A DNA stretch of 64,000 nt from Prinsepia uniflora (Eukaryota > Streptophyta > Magnoliopsida > Rosales > Rosaceae), in the NCBI GenBank assembly GCA_032719365.1, contig CM064872.1, positions 59,138,891 to 59,202,890 on the forward strand, in the 5' to 3' direction. The notes under the pieces were generated by a model, which saw only the letters and a program-made list of their open reading frames with translations, made no database searches and was not told the origin of the DNA. Below are positions 34,567 to 46,773 of the stretch, in pieces. The position numbers and the translations under genes were made by a program. Each line of letters opens with the position of its first letter. Position 1 is the stretch's first letter.

Positions 34567-37336
34567 CTACTGGCCATCACTACCCAACTCTGTCGCCTCT
34601 TCCTCCTCGGCCTGTGGCTCTTCATCCTTCTCGGCATCAGCTTTGTTGGCCAGCTCATTAGAATCTAGCTCTTCCACCTCATCGGGCAGAGGATTACCAT
34701 CATCGTCCAGGTAATCCTCCACCCTCTGGGAGGACTTGAGCCAGGGAATGGAAATTGGTACCCCCGGATTCGAAAGCAGAAGCTTCTTGTAGAAGCCATC
34801 TTCAAGTGACGCCCCGAACTTCATGACCGTCTTCTCGCATTCTCGGGAGGCCTTGTACTCTTCAATCCCAACCTTCTTGGCTGATATCATATGCTCGGCT
34901 AGCCTTGCATTGGTCAACTCTTGCTCCGTCAATCTGGCTTTCGATTCCTCCAACTCTGCTTGGACCCGACTCACCTCCTCGGCCTTGGCAGCTGCCTCCA
35001 TCTCCAGGGCTTTCACCTTCAGCTCCAACTCGGCTTTAGCCTCCAAAGCTTGGTTAAATAGCCATTGGTGATCGGCCAGGGCGTGCTCCCTTCCCTCCAC
35101 GTCCCGCTTCATATCCAAGGCTTGCTGCCTGATGTTGCTGGCATGGCGGAAGGTCGAGAACACTTCGCCAAAAAACTACAAAGAAAACAAACCGAGTCAG
35201 TTCATCAACATCAACCCAAAAAAAAAAACAAACAAACCTACGTGAGAGCCGAGACTCATTGTCTTCTCACAACAGTCTGCAAAGTCCTTCGGGCGAAGGT
35301 TAGCTATCTCACCCAGTTTGTACTAGGACCCCCGAACAACCGTATTCATGAAGTCCAGCTGAGAAGGGTGGAAGGCCGTACTCAAGTGCCTCCAGCTGTC
35401 GTCCACCTCCGTCGTCTTAACCAAGTCAGGCTTACCTTCAGCGTTCACAAAAAACGACTTGATGGACGAATCAAGTGTCAGCCTCTTCAACTTCTTGGGC
35501 ACTTGTCGGCCAGCTAGAAGGGAAGGTTGCGAGGGCACGACGATGTCTCTCACTATCTCAAGTGTCTCCACCTCGTCCTGCTTTTTCTTCCTTATTTTCT
35601 CGGCCGGCTTTTCATCTTCCTTGGCCTCCCTCCTCCGCCAACTTCCTCTTCTTCTTCATGCGAGCCTCAACCACCATTTTCCTCCTCTCCTCAGTCGCAT
35701 CATCAATTTGGATGAAAAATGGGGCACCACCAGCAACCGAGGCACCAGACGGCCCTTTTCTTCTCTCACTAGCCGAGACAGGGGGACTCAAAAACAAAGG
35801 CTCCAGGGGCTCCCTCGTCGCCTCATCCACATCAGGGGCATGCATCGACCCCTCGACCTGACATGGTCCCCCGGTTATAAGCAGCTTCGGCTTGACCCGT
35901 GTCGTGGCTTTACTCTTCAGCAACTGACGAAAGTCAACCTTGTACGACGCTCTTGCCTTCTGGGCCTCTAGGCTCGATTCCTTGGCCTGCTTCATTATCT
36001 CTTGTATCTTTTCCATCTGATTCGCACATTGAGTTATGGCTGCAACAACGTAGTCCGGAGGTGCTACACATCAATAAACAACCTTTATCAAGCCGATACT
36101 CACAGAGATTAAAACAACAAACGGACTACTAGGTAACACTTACGTAGTTCCGAGATCAGGCCGACCTTCAGCAAGTTGATGGGTAACCATAGAAATCCCT
36201 TCTCCTCTCTAATCTGTCAAGCTTCTCGAAAAGTTCAAGAGAATCGGCCTTCTCCTGGTCGGTCACGCTTCGACACTTGAACACTTCTGTAAAAACAAAT
36301 AAGCATGTTAGAAACGGCCTACAACATCAAAAGACACACCCTAACCAACCTAAACAACCCAACACTCGTCACACCTTTCGACTGGTAATTTCATGGTATT
36401 CACCGGTCATTCTTCGTTAGAAAGGACCCTTCCCAATCTCCACACATCAACACAAACCTGTGCTTCCAGGCTTTTTGTGATGTGGGCATATCCCATATAA
36501 ATGGCCCCCGGGTCTTCCTATCTTTGGCTTCCACATATACCCACCTTGTCTTGTCCCTTCAGAAGTGATATAGGAAGTTCATGTGGCTCCATGTCGGCTC
36601 TCCTTTCCCTACCAACTTGAAGGCCATGTAGACCCCGGTGAGCGCAATCCAGGTGTTTGGATTGATCTGACCGATGGCTACCCCAACATTGGCCACCATA
36701 CTTTGGACCCAGGGATGAAGCGGCAGGACAACCCCATGAGTGAAGACATCTGGGTGGAATGTCGTCCATGGCTTCAGAGGATCACTCGACATGTCCCTCT
36801 CTCCGATCAACCTCATCACTACTGAATCGGGCACGTGAAACGCCTCTCGGTATGCTTCTATATCGTCCTATTTGATCGTACTCCATTGACGATCAATATG
36901 GTAGACAGATGTTGCAACGGTCACTTGCTTCATAGCTTCATCCACATCGATCTCAATCACCATCGCCCTGGATGTCGCGTCCTGATCACTCGTCCCCACT
37001 ATTTCTTTTCCCCTACCTTGACTGGACACAATCGGTATGCCTTCCAAAAACCCCGGTCTGATCAACCGAGTCCACATCCACAATTATCTGGTCGGCCTCA
37101 CCAATGGCCAAGACAGCCTCCTCTGGCATCTGGGCAAAAGCTTTCTCAAGCTCCTCCTCTAGATCCCTCTCTTCCTTGGCCTGTGACCTCAGATTCACCT
37201 CTGGCCGAGATGTCCCTGAAGTGGAAGCCGACCCACTCGTTCTCAACCTGGTGTTCGAAGCGGCCGAGGCCGTTGAATCATCCTCGAAAGCATTCCCAGA
37301 CAGATTGTCCATGCCTTGAGAATCTTTGGACGACAT
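34567..37336 (-). pseudogene. Antisense gene with Transposase_28-type domain and coiled coil
   Basis: This gene runs opposite to gag. Pieces in order: an acidic N-terminus starting at 37336 (MSSKDSQGMDNL); from about 36870 to 36480, VPDSVVMRLIGERD, FTHGVVLPLHPWVQSM, GQINPNTWIALTG and KAWKHRFVLMCGDWEG, the pattern of the plant family named putative gypsy-type transposon (PF04195, Transposase_28); then linker exons at 36016-35612 and 35571-35323; and a long Glu/Ala-rich coiled coil with acidic tail at 35163-34567. Spaces between pieces have intron-like ends, but a stop interrupts the domain (about 36556), so it is called a pseudogene or a multi-exon gene with errors. Antisense accessory genes are known in some Tat-group elements (for example Grande); its function is not established. 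Confidence 0.7.
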
Positions 37337-37810
37337 CTACAAGTATGAAAATAAAAAAGGTCCTAAGAAGGGAAACAACATGACTTACTTTCCTAACTGA
37401 CCCAGACAATCAAGAGGCCAAGGGACAAACATGCATATGTGTTCATCCCATGTTCTTGCCAAAACAAACGTTTGAATCCAAAATTACCAGTTCAAAACCA
37501 ACATACCTTGTTTTTTTCTCCGAAGTTCAACGTGACCGCACCGTAAAATCTATTCGGAAATCGCCTTACTTCACCGGAAATCGCCTAGTATTTTCTTCTC
37601 ACAAGCAATCCAAATTCACTTAGGTGCAAAGTAAAAAGTGAATTTTTCTCCAACCCTTTTATACCATCAAACGTTAACCACGGTTAAAACACTAGCAGTT
37701 ATAACCATGGTCGGTCAGTCCAAACGTCACCCCCATTCTCGATCAGTGGAAAGGTCACCTCGATAACTACAAGCATTCAAAGCGCACTAGGTTCTCCAGT
37801 GACATTCACA

Positions 37811-38520
37811 AATGGCATGTGATCGGCCTAAGGACACCTCCTAGACCGATCGAGCACCGCATCGTGCGAGGGTCTGTGCAGCTGGCCGACCAAGGTGACA
37901 TCCACTCACCTTGACACCCAGGTGGCATGTGATCAGCCTAAGGACACCTCCTAGACCGATAGGCCACCTCATTATGCGAGGGTCAGTGCAAGCTGGCCGA
38001 CCAAGGTGACATCTACTCACCTTGGCACCCAAATGGCACATGATTGGCCTAAGGACACCTCCTAGACCGATCAACCACTTCATCGTACGAGGGTCCGCGC
38101 AAGCTGGCCGACCAAGGTGACATCCTCACCTTGGCACCCAAGCGGCACATGATCGACCTAAGGACACCTCCTAGATCGATCAGCCACCTCATCGTGCTAG
38201 GGTCCGCACAAGCTGGCCTACCAAGGTGACATCCACTCACCTTGACACCAAAGTGACATGTGATCGGCCTAAGGACACCTCCTAGACCGATCGGCTACCT
38301 CATTGTTTAAAGGTCTGCGCAAGCTGGCTGACCAAGGTGACATCCACTCACCTTGGCACCCAAGTGACATGTGTTCGGCCTGAGGAATCCTTCCAGGCCA
38401 ATCGGCCACCTCGTCGTGAAAGATGCCGTGCCAGCCGACCAACCAAGATGGTTATCGCTCAACCTGACATCCAAAGCACCACATAATCGGCCTGAGGACA
38501 CCTCCCAAGCCATTTGGCCA
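37811..38520. repeat. 110-bp tandem array in the 3' internal region
   Basis: GATCGGCCTAAGGACACC and its variants recur at 37821, 37931, 38042, 38151, 38262, about 38372 and about 38485, a period of 109-113 bp over about 6.5 units. Each unit also has GCTGGCCGACCAAGGTGACAT. The last units are the most diverged. Confidence 0.93.
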
Positions 38521-38694
38521 CCTACTTGTGATCCGTCCAAAATCAGACTTAACTCCACTTTCTTTCGGTTTCTCCCCTCCGTTAAGGGCTTGGGGGACTG
38601 GGGACTGGCATAATGTACAACAGGACAGGCCAAAAATTACAATACAAGCCCTCAACCGAGGCAAGCCACCTCAGTCAACGACTTGTGGGACTTC

Positions 38695-39184
38695 TGCTCA
38701 TACCCAAACTAGTTGGCTTGATTAAGGTCCAAACTAACCTGGCCCATATCTGGTCGGCCGGCCCCCAAGTAAGCCTCAGATCATGCCAACAAGCCCAGGA
38801 CGACCTAAGAAGAACAGGTTTTGCCGGCTGGGCCTACTGATAAGTCATAAATGCTACCCAGAACCACCACAAGACACCTGGTAGCTCCTAAAGACAACAT
38901 TATTTATCCCACATTGACAAACACCAACAAACACATTCAATGCTACTATAAATACAAGGGCATCCCCCTCCAAAAGGTAATGACAATATTACCCTCACGC
39001 TGCCTAAATTGCTACAGTAACACTCCCACTTAAAACTAACTTAAGCATCGGAGACTGTTAGGTCGGCACCACACCGGTGTCCCTTTGTATTCACCCTCTT
39101 CTTGTGCAGGTCATAATATCCTGAGAGGAGCAATGAAGGAGATCAACGAGACATGATTAGGTTGATCCATTTCTTGTATCAACA
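38695..39184 (+). repeat. 3' LTR of the Tat-like element
   Basis: 490 bp, starting TGCTCATACCC and ending ATCAACA. It is preceded by G-rich sequence (GGGCTTGGGGGACTGGGGAC at about 38586) that may hold the polypurine tract, though not directly next to the LTR. Confidence 0.92.
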
Positions 39185-39189
39185 ATCCA

Positions 39190-39650
39190 CATAGCCAATA
39201 TAAATGGAGAATACAAATGTAGAATCAAAATACCAAACAATAGAAAAAGAAAGATAGGATAATCAGAAAATGGTCAATATAAGAAAACGATTTACAGGGA
39301 GCATGAAATATGATAGATAATTAGCATGACAAATAGCATGACAACACATAGATAATTTGTAAAATTCTACGAAAACTAAAAAGCGAAATCAAACATGACC
39401 AAACTCATCAGCTCTATTTTAATACCTTCAAAATCCAAATCATATATGATATATACACCAAATAGCAAGCATTAGGCATCCAAAAAGGAAGAAATCCATC
39501 ACCAAAATGAGAAAACAAATCAACTTTAGAAAAGAACATAAAGCATGCATATTCACCTCCCATGGTTGACACAAAACTTTGTTGTAAATTATATCCTTTA
39601 CTAATCTTGTTTCTTGATAGACTTAGGTGTTTATGCAAACAATAGGATGA
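39190..39650. other. Continuation of the sequence split by the Tat-like element
   Basis: AT-rich, no gene. It holds the partner of the repeat at 31070-31130 and runs into the 3' LTR of a minus-strand Copia element. Confidence 0.45.
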
Positions 39651-41406
39651 TGCTATGATAACGCAGAATATAATGAACAATAAAGTAAACATACCACACA
39701 CACGAACACAAGAATTTAGCGAGATTCAGCTAATTTTGCCTACGTCCTCGTGTGATCTCCTTGAGAGATCACTAGCACTATGAAGAGAACAAGATTACAA
39801 GAAATTTTGCAGAATCCTGACCTAATCCCCAACCCCTAGCTCACGATCTCTAAAATCACTTTTTTGCTCTTATACCCGTGTATGGCTTTTTTGTTTACTG
39901 CTGTCTTATTTTTCTGTGTGTCTGTAAGGACTCCTAAGAGGCCTATTTATAATGTATAGACTTAGGTTACACTCCTAAATAAAGTAGGACTCCTTTTCCT
40001 AAACATAATATGAGAAAACATGCTACAATAATTGGAATCCTAGTCAAACCCTAATTCTTGGTATTTTCCGCCAATTCTTCAACAATCTCCACCTTGGTGA
40101 GTTAAAACCGAGAAATGACTGTTGAAAACCCAGAATGTTTTCGAACCTTCTTGAAGAAACTCTAGAAAAACTTTAAGAACTTTTCAACTTGGCAAAAAAC
40201 TCCTTCTGCCCTACTGTACCTCATATGAGGAGGTGCTCCACCCAACACCTTAGCACGAGGTAAGGTTGAGTAAGTTCAAGCAATATTTGAACTTCTCTGG
40301 TATAACTATTTTGGTAAGATAGTTAGAAGAATTTTCCTTTGTATTGACCTTTTCGACTATCACCTCCTTATAGTCGACCCAATCCCTTATCATGTGATAA
40401 TGAACATCAATATGTTTTGATCTCCCATGAAACACTTGATTTTTTTGCTAAGAAGATAGCACGTTCACTGTCACACCTAATCACCACAGAGTTCTGAATG
40501 ATTTTGAACTCCCTTGCTAAATCACTTAGCCAAACTAGTTATTTTCCGGCTTCTTCCAGTGCAATGTACTCTGCCTCTATTTTAGACAATGCTGCAATAG
40601 ACTGTAGAGTAGACCTCCAGCAAATAGGGCCACCACCACACATGAACACGTAACCTCTCGTGGACCTCCTTCTGTCTAGGTTCCTTGCATAGTATGTATC
40701 CACATAACCCACCACATATGCTTCTCCTTGCTGTTTTTCAAAAAAAAAATGCTCAGATTATTTGTTCCCTTCAAATAACGAAGGATCCATTTAACTGCAT
40801 ACCACTGCTCCTTTCTTGGATTTGCTATATACCTTAAGACAACGCTCATTGCTTGAGCTAAGTCAGGTTAGGTGCAAATCATTGCATACATAAGACACTC
40901 TACTGCGCTTGCATAGGGTACTTTCTTCATCTCATTCAACTCTTGTTCTGTAGTTGGACTTTGCAGTGCACTCAATTGATAGTGTGTTGCTAATGAAGTG
41001 GACATTGGCTTTGATTTATTCATGTTGAAGCGCTCCAAAATACTCTGAATATACTTTGGTTGTGATAACCAAATCTTTCCTATTGTTCTGCCCCTCTGTA
41101 TTTGCATTCCAAGGATCTTTTGTGCAGGCCCTAGATCCTTCATGTTGAATTCCTTACTTAGTTGGATCTTCAACTTCCGAATTCTAGACATATCTTGACA
41201 TATCTTGACATACAATCAACATGTCATCTACATAAAGTAGCAATAGTATAATCTTACTATCTTCGAACATATGATAGTAAATGCAACAATCATATAAGCA
41301 TCTTTGAAACTCAATTTTTAGCATATATGGATCAAAACGTATGTACCACTGCCTTGGATATTGCTTTAGCCCGCAAAGTGACTTCTTCAATTTGCAAACC
41401 ATATTT

Positions 41407-43784
41407 TGTAACTACCCCTCCCAGGAATCGGGATTAGATTAGTGATTAATGACGGATTAGTGAAGTTAATCAGTAATTAGTTGGACAATTTCGGACGGAC
41501 GGTGCAAAATGATGATTTTGACCTTGGAATGGGCAAAAAGGTTGACTTTTGGTTGGGGCGGTCAAATAGACTTTGACTTATGACTGTGACATATTTCGTG
41601 ACGTCACAAGTTCATAGACAGGTGGCACGTCCGATTCCGACAGTCGAGGAAAAAGTTATGATGTTCAGAATATTTGGGGTATTTTGGTAATTTAGTTAAA
41701 AAGGGGCAATTTGTTGACTTTTCATACGACATGGCTTTTTCATGAAGTTCGAGGACCATTAGGTAGGTCTCGATCCCCGGAATACAACGACATGCGGCAT
41801 GCGTTAATTGGACTTCGTACGGTTCAATTATGAGTCTAAACATGCGAGGGGCAAAACGGTAATTATGTGACAGGAGGGGTAAGATGGTCTTTTTACTTGT
41901 TTTTGTTTAAATGCTGACCACAGGGAGGAGGAAATCTATCCTGGCTGGTGGGATATTGTCACCTGGACCAGAGAAATATGGACATTTGTCCATTATTTAG
42001 TGGCTTCTAGCCAAATCGTCCATGTAATCGATTAAAAACAGAGGACATGGTGCAGTTTGGTTCAATCATGTGAGATATCAGTATGGTTGTGCATGTGTGA
42101 CTTCGTGAGAACCAGAGAAAGAGTGGTGGTGTGTGAGAGTGAAACAGAGAAGATAGTGAGAAGGGGGGGAAACAAGAAGCAGATCGAGAGGAGTGTTGTC
42201 ACTGTGACATTTTAGGCCGTGAACCTCAAAATGTTCAACCCTGTGTGAACCTTATCTGTTGGTGGTGTTCAATGAACAAAAAGAAGTGAGGAAGACTAGA
42301 GGATCGTGGTCGTGTCACGGTGGAATCGAAGGGTGCAGGTAAGCCATTCCAACGATCTCTATTTCTCTGTTTGGTTCAGAAAATGGAAAGCTGTTGTATA
42401 TCGGTTAAGACACGACTTGGTTAACTAGGTTAGTTCCTAGAGACTGAGACAAGTTTAGAGAGCGTGAAACCGGGGACGGAGGATGATGGTGGTAGCTGAG
42501 AACAGAGGAGGAACTTCTGCATTTTTTTTCTTCAATCGGGAAGGTAGTAATCTAACCGAGGTTCATAATTTTTCTTAGGTGGAACAATTAGGAATGAGGG
42601 GACGATGTAACTAGTGAAGAAAGGATGGGAAATAGGTCAAAATGAAGGAGAACCGTTCTCGTTGGTTCGATTGGACCGGGCCGGTTCGAACCGACCTGAA
42701 CCGAGTCGGCGAGAGGAAGGAGATGATGAACAGTACCGCACGTGAGGCCCACGCGTAGCCCCTTTGGGCGGCGCGTGAGGGCGTGTGGGGCCCCTTTTGG
42801 GGAATTTTTCAATTCGATTTTGGAACGTGAAAGTGAATTTCTGGATTTGAGTTCGGAATGATGATTTTGGATGCTAGCTTACGGAATCATGATTGCGAAT
42901 TCGGATATGGATTTTCTATAATCTTCACTTGGTTTTGGGTTTAAAGACCCGTTTAAAACTGGTTTTGGGTTTAAAGACCCAAATATGGCTGGATCTGATT
43001 TTGAGTTTAAAGACTCGGTTGATTGACGGCGGAAGGCCTTGGATTGATATGTTTTGAGTTTAAAGACTCGATTATTGTGATATCCCCCGAGGCCTGTTGA
43101 TTGTGTTTTGAGTTTAAAGACTCGTTGATATCCCGGGAAGGCCTGATTATGCGCATGTGTTTTGAGTTTAAAGACTCGGTGCGCTTGAGATCCAGCAACT
43201 TGATTGATTGATGTTTTACTTTGGTTTTTCACTGGTTTTCAGATGTTTTGGGCAGTGGCCCGGATGATTTGGATTTAATGAGTTTGGGCTGAGTTTCCGT
43301 ACTTTGATGAGGATTTATGATTTTGGGCTGAGGCCCTAGCTTTGAGTTACGGATTTGAGGAAAAGAAATGATTCCGGTTTTCATTGATGGTTTTCTTATC
43401 TTGGATATGAAATGGTTTTATGACAAGGTTTTCATATGCATGCATTAGGTTTTGCGTGGAGGGTATAAATGTACTTTTCTATAACCTGTTTTCAAAACGT
43501 ATTATTTATTTTTGTCCACTCACAGTCTTTTATGTTTTCGATACCCTTCAGGTTTGATGCGGTGCAGGCTATCGTTAGAGAGATGGAGACATTACACACG
43601 CAATCCACAGTAGATTCTGGGCGTTCTAGGAAGTCCGGAAATTTTTGGACGGCTTGCTTGGGAATCGCTTGTTCAGCTTACGTGTTACGTGAAGGTTGGA
43701 GGTCGGTTTAGCCTTCATATCGCACGTAAGTTAGACGGCATGGCTTAACCCTTAATCCCCGGGGATCGGGGGTAGGTCGTGTCA
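41407..43784 (+). mobile_element. Tekay-like solo LTR inside the Copia reverse transcriptase
   Basis: It runs from TGTAACTACCCCTCCC to GTAGGTCGTGTCA (2378 bp) and is flanked by the perfect duplication TATTT (41402-41406 and 43785-43789). It carries GGGTttaaagACCC and GAGTttaaagACTC hairpin repeats at about 42935-43175, the CpG-rich dyad at about 42740-42785 and an acceptor-like TACCCTTCAG|GT at 43551. Confidence 0.95.
42930..43180 (+). repeat. Hairpin repeat array in the 41407 LTR
   Basis: Seven copies of TTTTGGGTTTAAAGACCC or TTTTGAGTTTAAAGACTC. The arm pair changes together from GGGT/ACCC to GAGT/ACTC. Longer, more irregular spacers separate the units. Confidence 0.85.
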
Positions 43785-45508
43785 TATTTTCTTTTCCTAT
43801 TTCGACGTACCCCTCTGGTTGAACCATGTACATGACTTATTCTAAGTCACCATGTAGAAAAGCTGTCTTCATGTCCATTTGTTCTATCACCATGTCTTGC
43901 TGAGCTGCTATACATAATAGCAATCTAATTGAAGTATGCTTAAATACTGGTGAGAATATCTCATCATAGTCAACTCCCTCCTTCTGCGAGTATCCCTTAG
44001 CCACTAACCTGGCTTTGTACCTCATTACGTCTCCTTCATGTGTTCCTTCTTTCTTTCTAAACATTCATTTATAGCCAATTGTTTTTCTATCCTTTGGTTT
44101 AGAAACTAACTCCCAAATAGAGTTCTTCTCGGAATCTCTTCTAACATAGCAATCATCCAACTTTCTCGTTCATTCCATGCTATAGCTTCTTAATACATGG
44201 TTGGATCTTCTTGATTGATTTTTAGAGCATAATTCACTTCATCCTATTCGAAACCATACTTTTCTGGTTTCTTACGGTTTCAGATAGGTTTGTCCAATGC
44301 TATGTTCCTCTGAAATAGTTCTACATGTGTTGTGCGAACCATAAAGTCTTGGTTCTGCACGTGTGGCTCCACCTGCGTCTATACTGGTGACTACTACTGC
44401 TGCTCTACTTCTTCCTCATCAAACTCCTCATTGTAATCCACCTACTCATGCTCCACCTGACTTGGATTTTCTTCCATGACTGGCTGGGGTTGAGGAACTT
44501 CGATTGTTTCTTCTTCAACATCAGTCCTTTCATTGTTTTTCTTATTCTGGTTTAAGAGCATAGTCTTCTTGTTAAATATGACATCCCTACTTAGGACTTC
44601 CTTCTTATTTACGAAATCCCATAGCTTGTAGCTCTTTAATCCTTCACTTAAACTAATGAATATGCACTCGATTGACTTAGGCTTTAACTTGTTTCTCTCA
44701 TCACTTGGAATATGGACATAAGTACTGCAACTGAAAACTCTTAATTTTGTGCAGTAATCGACATCAGTATTCCAATACTAATATGCTACAATGGGAAATG
44801 GGTTGAGAAGAGGAAAAAGATATCATATGAAAGTGTAGAATCAAAAGGCATAGTAGTTTCACCTAATATCACATGGAAGAAATTGTTGCTCGTATTATGA
44901 AAATTTGCAAGGTTGATGAAAACAAATTTAAGGTTGAGCGGAAATATTTTGTCCCTCTACTAAAAACTTGAGTATTGAATATGGTGATGACTTGAAGTTT
45001 TTTGTCACCTGCAACACAATTATTTGTATTAAGAGTTGTTCCATTAATTGTGAGCCCAAAAAGTGTCAAAGTGGATAATGTAGGCAAGTTTACTGGCACT
45101 ATCATAACGGGTTAGAAGTTAGGCAATGGTGGAATTGACGACATCAATATAGAAGATGTGTTGGGTAGATGGATGTCCAATCATATTTCACAAGGCATTG
45201 GTATAGGGAACATTGGTGTAGTTGGTCCTTTGGGGGTGGTTCATATGCAAGAATCAAATGAACGATATCAGTAAGGTCCTCCAACACCTTTTCGAACATC
45301 TCCAACTACCTGTGAAGGGTTCGTTTATGTAGATGGAGCATTTACCCTAGAACTTGAATCAGGCATGAAGAAACAAAAGCCGCTAGTTATTTATCATGGT
45401 GAAAAAAATTCCCAACATCAATGTGAACATTATCGAAAAGGGATCTAGAGCATAAATTGGACACCAAATTTCAGAAAGGGGCAAGTTTAGACTACAAAGA
45501 CCGCACTT

Positions 45509-46491
45509 TTGAGAACCATATGGTTGGTTTCCATTAGGGGGCTCTTTCAAATTAAGACTAGGAAATCAAATAAATTATGTGTTGTGGTCAAATGCAAGGA
45601 TGGGGATTACCCTTGGATTGTGAGGAGGCAGAGAATATGGTCCGAAAATTTTAGGATTATGCATTACAGTGGCACACATAAATGTGATATGAGGTCTCTC
45701 AACAATCCTCACCCTTGTAGAGTTAAGGATGTTCTATCAGATGTTTTGTTGCATAGGTATGAGGATGCTCGTACGTTATTCACCCTTGGAGACATCATTA
45801 AAGATATAAATAATTAATTTGGTATGAAGATTAGCTATGCTATACCTTGGAGAAGCAAAGAGTTAGCATTACAAACTTAGAGGGTCGGCTCATAATTCAT
45901 ATGACATGCTTGCTACTTATTGTTATGAGTTGAAGAAATCAAATCTAGGTATGTTGACTTCAATTCACAAATCTCCAGGAGACCATTTTAATTTGTTTTT
46001 TGTTTATGCTCCTTGCATTAATGGGTATAAGTCGTCCATGCTACCTGTCCTAACTGTGGATGCGACTCATTTAAAGTCCAAGTATAAGAGAGTCATTTTT
46101 GTGGCAACGACAATTTGATGGGAATCATAATATTTATCCCATTGCTTTTGGCGTTAGGGATTTAGAAACTGAAGCTTCATAGTTTTGGTTTTTGAGTAAA
46201 GTAAATGACGCAATTAGGCATTGCCCAAATCTGGTTGTCATTAGTGATCAGAACCCGATCAACAACAAAGTCGTTCAAAAGGTAATTCCTAATGCACGTT
46301 ATGGTGAGTGTTTTTATCACCTTATCGACATAGTGGATAATAAGAAAAATTGGAACCTAATCGATACGAACACGGAAATTGATGTTTCATTATTGGTTGC
46401 CCAGAATACCACAAACATGTCATGGCGGCAAGGAATCCAGATGAGATGTAAGGATGTAATAATCATTTGTATTTTAATCTATGTTTCTTAA
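45509..46491 (+). pseudogene. MULE (Mutator-like) transposase remnant
   Basis: The first part matches the plant MuDR DNA-binding type (VVVKCKDGDYPWIVRRQRIW, HKCDMRSLNNPHPC). The second is the MULE catalytic core: LTVDATHLKSKYKRVIFVAT with the first catalytic Asp (about 46055), YPIAFGVRDLETEA, then VVISDQNPI with the second Asp (about 46235), and the GECFYHL motif. A frameshift near 46118 and a TAG stop near 46182 break it. Similar but weaker frames extend left to about 45245. The third acidic residue and the SWIM finger are not seen. Confidence 0.82.
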
Positions 46492-46773
46492 GTATTTTCA
46501 TATTCGTATTTCACTTGTTTTTAGTGATTTTCTATGGTCGTGTATTTCAATCCTAAGATAGATGAGATGTAAAGCTCAATAATCATTTGTATATTTAATC
46601 TAAATTTCCTATGTATTGTTGTATTTTGATTTCACTTGTTATCGATGATTTTCAATTGTCTATGCTTCAAACATGGTCTTGTCATATTCCTGCAGCCCTA
46701 TCATATTTCTATAGTCCTATCATATTCCCGTAATCCTATCATAATCCTATGATGTTCCTATTGGCTCTTCTTA

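Larger units (their letters stand above)
31412..39184 (+). mobile_element. Tat-like Ty3/Gypsy element, non-autonomous, with antisense accessory gene
   Basis: Two 490-bp LTRs (31412-31901 and 38695-39184) enclose 6.8 kb, and the whole is flanked by the perfect 5-bp duplication ATCCA (31407-31411 and 39185-39189). The PBS follows the left LTR. The order is gag and protease (plus strand, broken), then directly an antisense gene with a Transposase_28-type domain, then a 110-bp tandem array, then the 3' LTR. There is no space for reverse transcriptase, RNase H or integrase between protease and the antisense gene, so it would need enzymes from elsewhere. The LTRs differ at about 41 of 490 aligned positions by eye count, mostly transitions, so the insertion is not recent. 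Confidence 0.9.
39650..44772 (-). mobile_element. Truncated Ty1/Copia element split by a solo LTR
   Basis: Read on the minus strand, the element runs from a broken integrase C-terminal region near 44772, through reverse transcriptase and RNase H, to a polypurine tract (AAGGTGGAGAT, 40095-40085) and a 3' LTR (starting TGTTGAAGAATTGG at 40084, ending near 39650). The 5' LTR, gag and most of integrase are missing; at about 44772 it joins unrelated MULE sequence. A Tekay-like solo LTR (41407-43784) splits the reverse transcriptase. Confidence 0.82.
40250..44772 (-). pseudogene. Copia polyprotein remnant (integrase end, RT, RNase H)
   Basis: The reverse transcriptase is recognisable from YKARLVAKGYSQKEGVDYDE, FSPVFKHTSIRLLL and MDMKTAFLHGDLE (44064-43837). 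After the solo LTR it continues with VCKLKKSLCGLKQ, then LLLLYVDDMLIV (the YVDD catalytic box, about 41240). KEFNMKDLGPAQKILGMQI follows, then RNase H-type sequence near 40860-40260 (DRRRSTRGYVFMCGGGPICW, AEYIALEEA). Joining across the LTR after removing one TATTT copy restores a continuous frame at that point, but other stops and frameshifts are scattered, so it is dead. Confidence 0.88.

Noticed and set aside
34430..35971. Plus-strand Ser-rich frames
   Set aside because: They are shadows of the minus-strand coiled-coil antisense gene.
44869..45105. Minus-strand 78-residue frame
   Set aside because: No recognisable motif; it lies in decayed MULE flank.
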